From contig JASHTU010000532.1 of assembly GCA_030040395.1 (NCBI GenBank), forward strand, positions 1 through 8,076: a stretch of 8,076 nucleotides of DNA, in the 5' to 3' direction. This DNA is from Acidobacteriaceae bacterium (GTDB lineage: Bacteria > Acidobacteriota > Terriglobia > Terriglobales > Acidobacteriaceae). This document shows positions 5,963 to 8,076 of the stretch, in pieces. The notes under the pieces were generated by a model. The model was not told the origin of the DNA. It saw only the letters and a program-made list of their open reading frames with translations, and did no database searches. The translations under genes were made by a program, and so were the position numbers. Every line of letters begins with the position of its first letter. Positions within the stretch are counted from its first letter, which is position 1.

Positions 5963-6952
5963 ATGCCGGTTCACCGCCCTCCCGTCTTTCTGTTCGCTTC
6001 GCCGGAGCCCGCTCTTCTGGCCGCCATCGAGCCCATGCTGCTTTCCGCCGGGGCGCGCGTCGAGGTGGTTCTCTCTGCGCCGGACGCGTTGGCCGCCATG
6101 ACCGCGGTCAACCCACCCGATCTGGCGCTGCTCGACGTCTCTCTGCCCGGCATGGAACTCCCCCGCCTGCTTGCCGCCGCACGCGCCGAGGCTGGCGCCC
6201 ACCCGTTTCCCATTGTCCTGATTGCGGACACTGTCGCCCAGGAGTGGCTCGATCTCCTTACGGAAGGCGCCATTGACGATCTCATCCTGCGCGCCTCCGA
6301 GCCCCCCTACTGGCAAATCCGTCTCGATCTGGCTTTGCGCACCCACCGCCTGGTCCAAGAGCTCGAAGCCCTCCGTGAAGCCTCCACGCGCAACGCCCAG
6401 CTCGACCGCCTCACCGGTATCTATAACCGCGAGGCTCTCCTGGCCTTCCTGTTTCGCGAGACCGATCGCGTGCAACGAATGAACAATTCCATGTCCCTGG
6501 TCCTGTTTGACATCGACGACTTTGGCCACTGGAACACGCGCTTGGGCATGGACGTCTGCGACGAACTGCTCTGCCAGGTGGTGAGCCGCACCGCGCGCCT
6601 TTTGCGCAGCTACGATCTCTTCGGCCGTCCCGGCATGGACGAGTTCCTGGTGGGGCTGCCCGGATGCGCTACCGCCACCGCCGTCACGCTCGCCGAGCGG
6701 CTCCGCCTTGAAGTGTTTTCCACGCCATTTCGCGTCGCTGGCGAAAGCATTCGCCTCTCCGCGTGTTTTGGGATTTCGGCCAGCCAGGGCCGCTCGCCGG
6801 TAGTGGTTCTGCGCGAAGCCGAGCAGGCGCTCCAATGGGCCAAGGCCGCCGGGCCGGAGTCCATCCAGACCTTCGGAGCCTCCGCGCATCCCGCTCCGGC
6901 GCCCGTCACCTTTCTCTCGGGAACCTCCGGGGATGAACTTCTGGCCTGGTAG
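5963..6952 (+). CDS. Receiver-GGDEF protein with variant GMDEF signature (probable c-di-GMP signalling or sensing)
   Basis: The protein has 329 residues and no membrane segment or signal peptide, so it should be cytoplasmic. Residues about 7-125 form a response-regulator receiver fold. The phospho-acceptor position is Asp58 in LLDVSLPGM, but the usual acidic pair after strand 1 is replaced (FLFASPEP) and the conserved lysine appears as arginine (LILRASEP). A helical linker precedes the GGDEF domain, which begins at DRLTGIYNRE (Asp148). Aligned without gaps to PleD, these residues are kept: metal ligands Asp183 and Asp226, guanine contacts Asn191 and Asp200, and the I-site RSYD (Arg215, Asp218). 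These are changed: the second glycine of the signature (GMDEF, Met225), Lys332 (now Gly188) and Arg446 (now Pro298); Lys294 probably matches Lys442. The family makes c-di-GMP from two GTP. Here catalysis is doubtful while c-di-GMP binding at the I-site looks possible. The gene stands alone, convergent with hemW. Confidence 0.87.
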   Translation: MPVHRPPVFLFASPEPALLAAIEPMLLSAGARVEVVLSAPDALAAMTAVNPPDLALLDVSLPGMELPRLLAAARAEAGAHPFPIVLIADTVAQEWLDLLTEGAIDDLILRASEPPYWQIRLDLALRTHRLVQELEALREASTRNAQLDRLTGIYNREALLAFLFRETDRVQRMNNSMSLVLFDIDDFGHWNTRLGMDVCDELLCQVVSRTARLLRSYDLFGRPGMDEFLVGLPGCATATAVTLAERLRLEVFSTPFRVAGESIRLSACFGISASQGRSPVVVLREAEQALQWAKAAGPESIQTFGASAHPAPAPVTFLSGTSGDELLAW

Positions 6953-6957
6953 CTGAG

Positions 6958-6973
6958 GCGCCCGGTCGGGCGC
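6958..6973. terminator. Short GC hairpin after the GGDEF gene
   Basis: GCGCCC at 6958-6963 pairs with GGGCGC at 6968-6973 around the loop GGTC, beginning 6 bases after the stop codon. Its position suits transcript termination or 3'-end protection, but no T run follows on the plus strand, so an intrinsic terminator is only tentative. Confidence 0.35.
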
Positions 6974-7043
6974 AAATTGCCGCGCGTTGAAAGAATGCGT
7001 CAACGCCGTCGTCCAAGCGGATTCCGGTTTGCGCCTCTCGTAA

Positions 7044-7060
7044 ATTCCGGCCTCCGGAAT
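7044..7060 (-). terminator. Possible weak terminator of hemW
   Basis: On the minus strand, starting 10 bases after the hemW stop, ATTCCGG pairs with CCGGAAT (7 bp, 3-base loop), and TTTA follows. The compact GC-containing stem and trailing T bases resemble a weak intrinsic terminator between the convergent genes. Confidence 0.4.
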
Positions 7061-7070
7061 CCATGAGCAA

Positions 7071-8076
7071 TCAGCTCGCCGCAACCATCCGCTCAGACCC
7101 CGCTTTTTCAGGCGCATCAGCCAGGAATTGTTGAAACACCTCGTTCGAAATCAGCCGCCCCCGCGCCGTCAGCCGCACGGTTTCGCCGTCGAAGTCCGCC
7201 AGACCCTCCTCTAAGAGGCCGCGAACCGTCTCTAAAGCCGGCGCAACCAGCGCCTGCCCAAACTCCCGCTCCAGCGCCGTTACACCAATTCCTTCGTTCA
7301 TCCGCAACCCCAAAAACCACGCCTCCTCGTGCCGCTGCTCCGCCGATAGCCAGACTGTTTCCAAGGTCTGGGGTCCGGCGAGATAGGCCTTTAAGTCGGC
7401 CGTTGTGGAGGTGCGCGCCACGCAGCCGTGCCTCGCCGGCTCCGCGCCGAACCCTGAGTCGTAAGCCGCGCCCAGCATGGAGGAAGCGTCGAGCCCTACC
7501 CCCAGGTACGGCTTGCGCTCCCAATAGCGGCGATTGTGGCGGGACGCCCACCCCGCACGGCTGAAATTCGAAATTTCGTACTGCCCGATCCCGGCTTTCT
7601 CCAGCCGCTCGATCGCCCGCTCGTACATCGCCGCAATGGCGTCGTCGCACGGGACCAGCCCGGCGTGATACCGCGTTCCCGCGGTGAGCATCTCCCGGCC
7701 CAGGCGCGAGTCTTCGTCCACTTCCAGCATGTAGATGCTGGCGTGGGGAACGCCGGAGTCCACCAGCGCCGCCAGCGACTCCTCCCACGAGGCAAGACTT
7801 TGTGTGGCAAGCCCCGCAATCAGGTCGATGTTCAGATTCTCGATGCCGGCCGCGCGCAGGCGGCGGAGATCGGCCTCAACCTTGGCCCGGCTGTGCAGCC
7901 GGCCGCTGAGTCGCGCTTCGCGGTCGACGAACGACTGCACGCCCAGGCTCACCCGGTTTACGCCCGCCGCTGACAACGCCGCCAAAGTCTCATCGGCCAG
8001 TTGGCCCGGCGCGCACTCCATGGTGATTTCAGCATCGGGCTCAATGTCAAACTCGCAGCGGATGGCGCCAAACAGC
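7071..8076 (-). CDS. hemW: HemW, radical-SAM heme chaperone (HemN-like), 5' end outside window
   Basis: The frame ends with TGA at 7073-7071 and stays open to the right edge, giving the C-terminal 334 residues. The ATG at 8021 is internal, since the upstream codons continue the conserved strand (FDIEPDAEITMECAPG, where the family has E-I-T-x-E-x-N-P-G). Family landmarks follow in order: GVNRVSLGVQSF, NLNIDLIAGL, ASIYMLEVDEDSRLG, GQYEISNFSRAG, SRHNRRYW and PYLGVGLDASSM. A C-terminal HemN_C-type winged-helix part follows. Roughly the first 60-70 residues, including the CxxxCxxC [4Fe-4S]/SAM motif, lie beyond the window, so catalytic completeness cannot be judged. HemW-type proteins bind heme and deliver it to respiratory enzymes, and many were misnamed oxygen-independent coproporphyrinogen III oxidase. 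True HemN is less likely because the HNRRYW and GLDASSM region follows the HemW pattern. The family's usual GLPxQT appears here as GLATQS. Confidence 0.85.
   Translation of the reverse strand, partial: LFGAIRCEFDIEPDAEITMECAPGQLADETLAALSAAGVNRVSLGVQSFVDREARLSGRLHSRAKVEADLRRLRAAGIENLNIDLIAGLATQSLASWEESLAALVDSGVPHASIYMLEVDEDSRLGREMLTAGTRYHAGLVPCDDAIAAMYERAIERLEKAGIGQYEISNFSRAGWASRHNRRYWERKPYLGVGLDASSMLGAAYDSGFGAEPARHGCVARTSTTADLKAYLAGPQTLETVWLSAEQRHEEAWFLGLRMNEGIGVTALEREFGQALVAPALETVRGLLEEGLADFDGETVRLTARGRLISNEVFQQFLADAPEKAGSERMVAAS

Noticed and set aside
5924..7117. 397-residue open frame on the minus strand, longer than the GGDEF gene
   Set aside because: It is antisense to a gene with clear receiver and GGDEF motifs and a good ribosome site. 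Its translation is low-complexity Gly/Arg/Ala-rich with no recognisable domain, typical of a GC-rich shadow frame. It also overlaps the hemW 3' end.
1..8076. Defence system, prophage, CRISPR array or mobile element
   Set aside because: No spaced repeats, transposase, integrase, nuclease or toxin-antitoxin motifs are visible. The five main genes all fall in known metabolic or signalling families.

Overview
This window most likely comes from the chromosome of an acidobacterium (Terriglobia-like, or a Solibacter relative). The inference rests on three things: an Oar-type TonB-dependent receptor C-terminus, a secreted tandem-domain acetyl-xylan-esterase-like hydrolase, and an alpha-galactosidase of the type I recall from that phylum. 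Overall base composition is moderately GC-rich. No tRNA, rRNA, insertion sequence or CRISPR array is visible.

Layout. (1) Positions 1-512, plus strand: the 3' end of an outer-membrane TonB-dependent receptor gene, closed by a very long, near-perfect hairpin (526-591). (2) 697-2667, plus strand: a secreted alpha/beta hydrolase with an intact Ser-Asp-His triad and a second, degenerate hydrolase-like half. (3) A 153-bp convergent spacer with a stem-loop. (4) 5340-2821, minus strand: an exported GH36-type (melibiase) alpha-galactosidase with a C-terminal PKD domain. (5) 5341-5962: a 622-bp divergent intergenic region without a convincing gene. It holds a 14-bp tandem direct repeat, two inverted repeats and one doubtful small ORF. 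(6) 5963-6952, plus strand: a receiver-GGDEF protein whose signature is GMDEF and which keeps a complete c-di-GMP inhibitory (I) site. (7) 8076-7071, minus strand: the C-terminal part of HemW, a radical-SAM heme chaperone, running off the right edge.

How the genes fit together. The left 5.3 kb reads as a small carbohydrate-uptake and degradation locus: an outer-membrane transporter, an exported esterase and an exported alpha-galactosidase. Deacetylation plus removal of galactosyl side chains would suit an acetylated, galactosylated plant hemicellulose such as galactoglucomannan. The substrate is inferred, not shown. The right 2.7 kb (c-di-GMP protein and HemW, convergent) appears unrelated.

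The items most worth a second look are the GGDEF protein, which has lost phosphate-contacting residues but kept its c-di-GMP I-site, and the 31-bp hairpin, whose only imperfections are G-U wobbles that pair in one strand's RNA.
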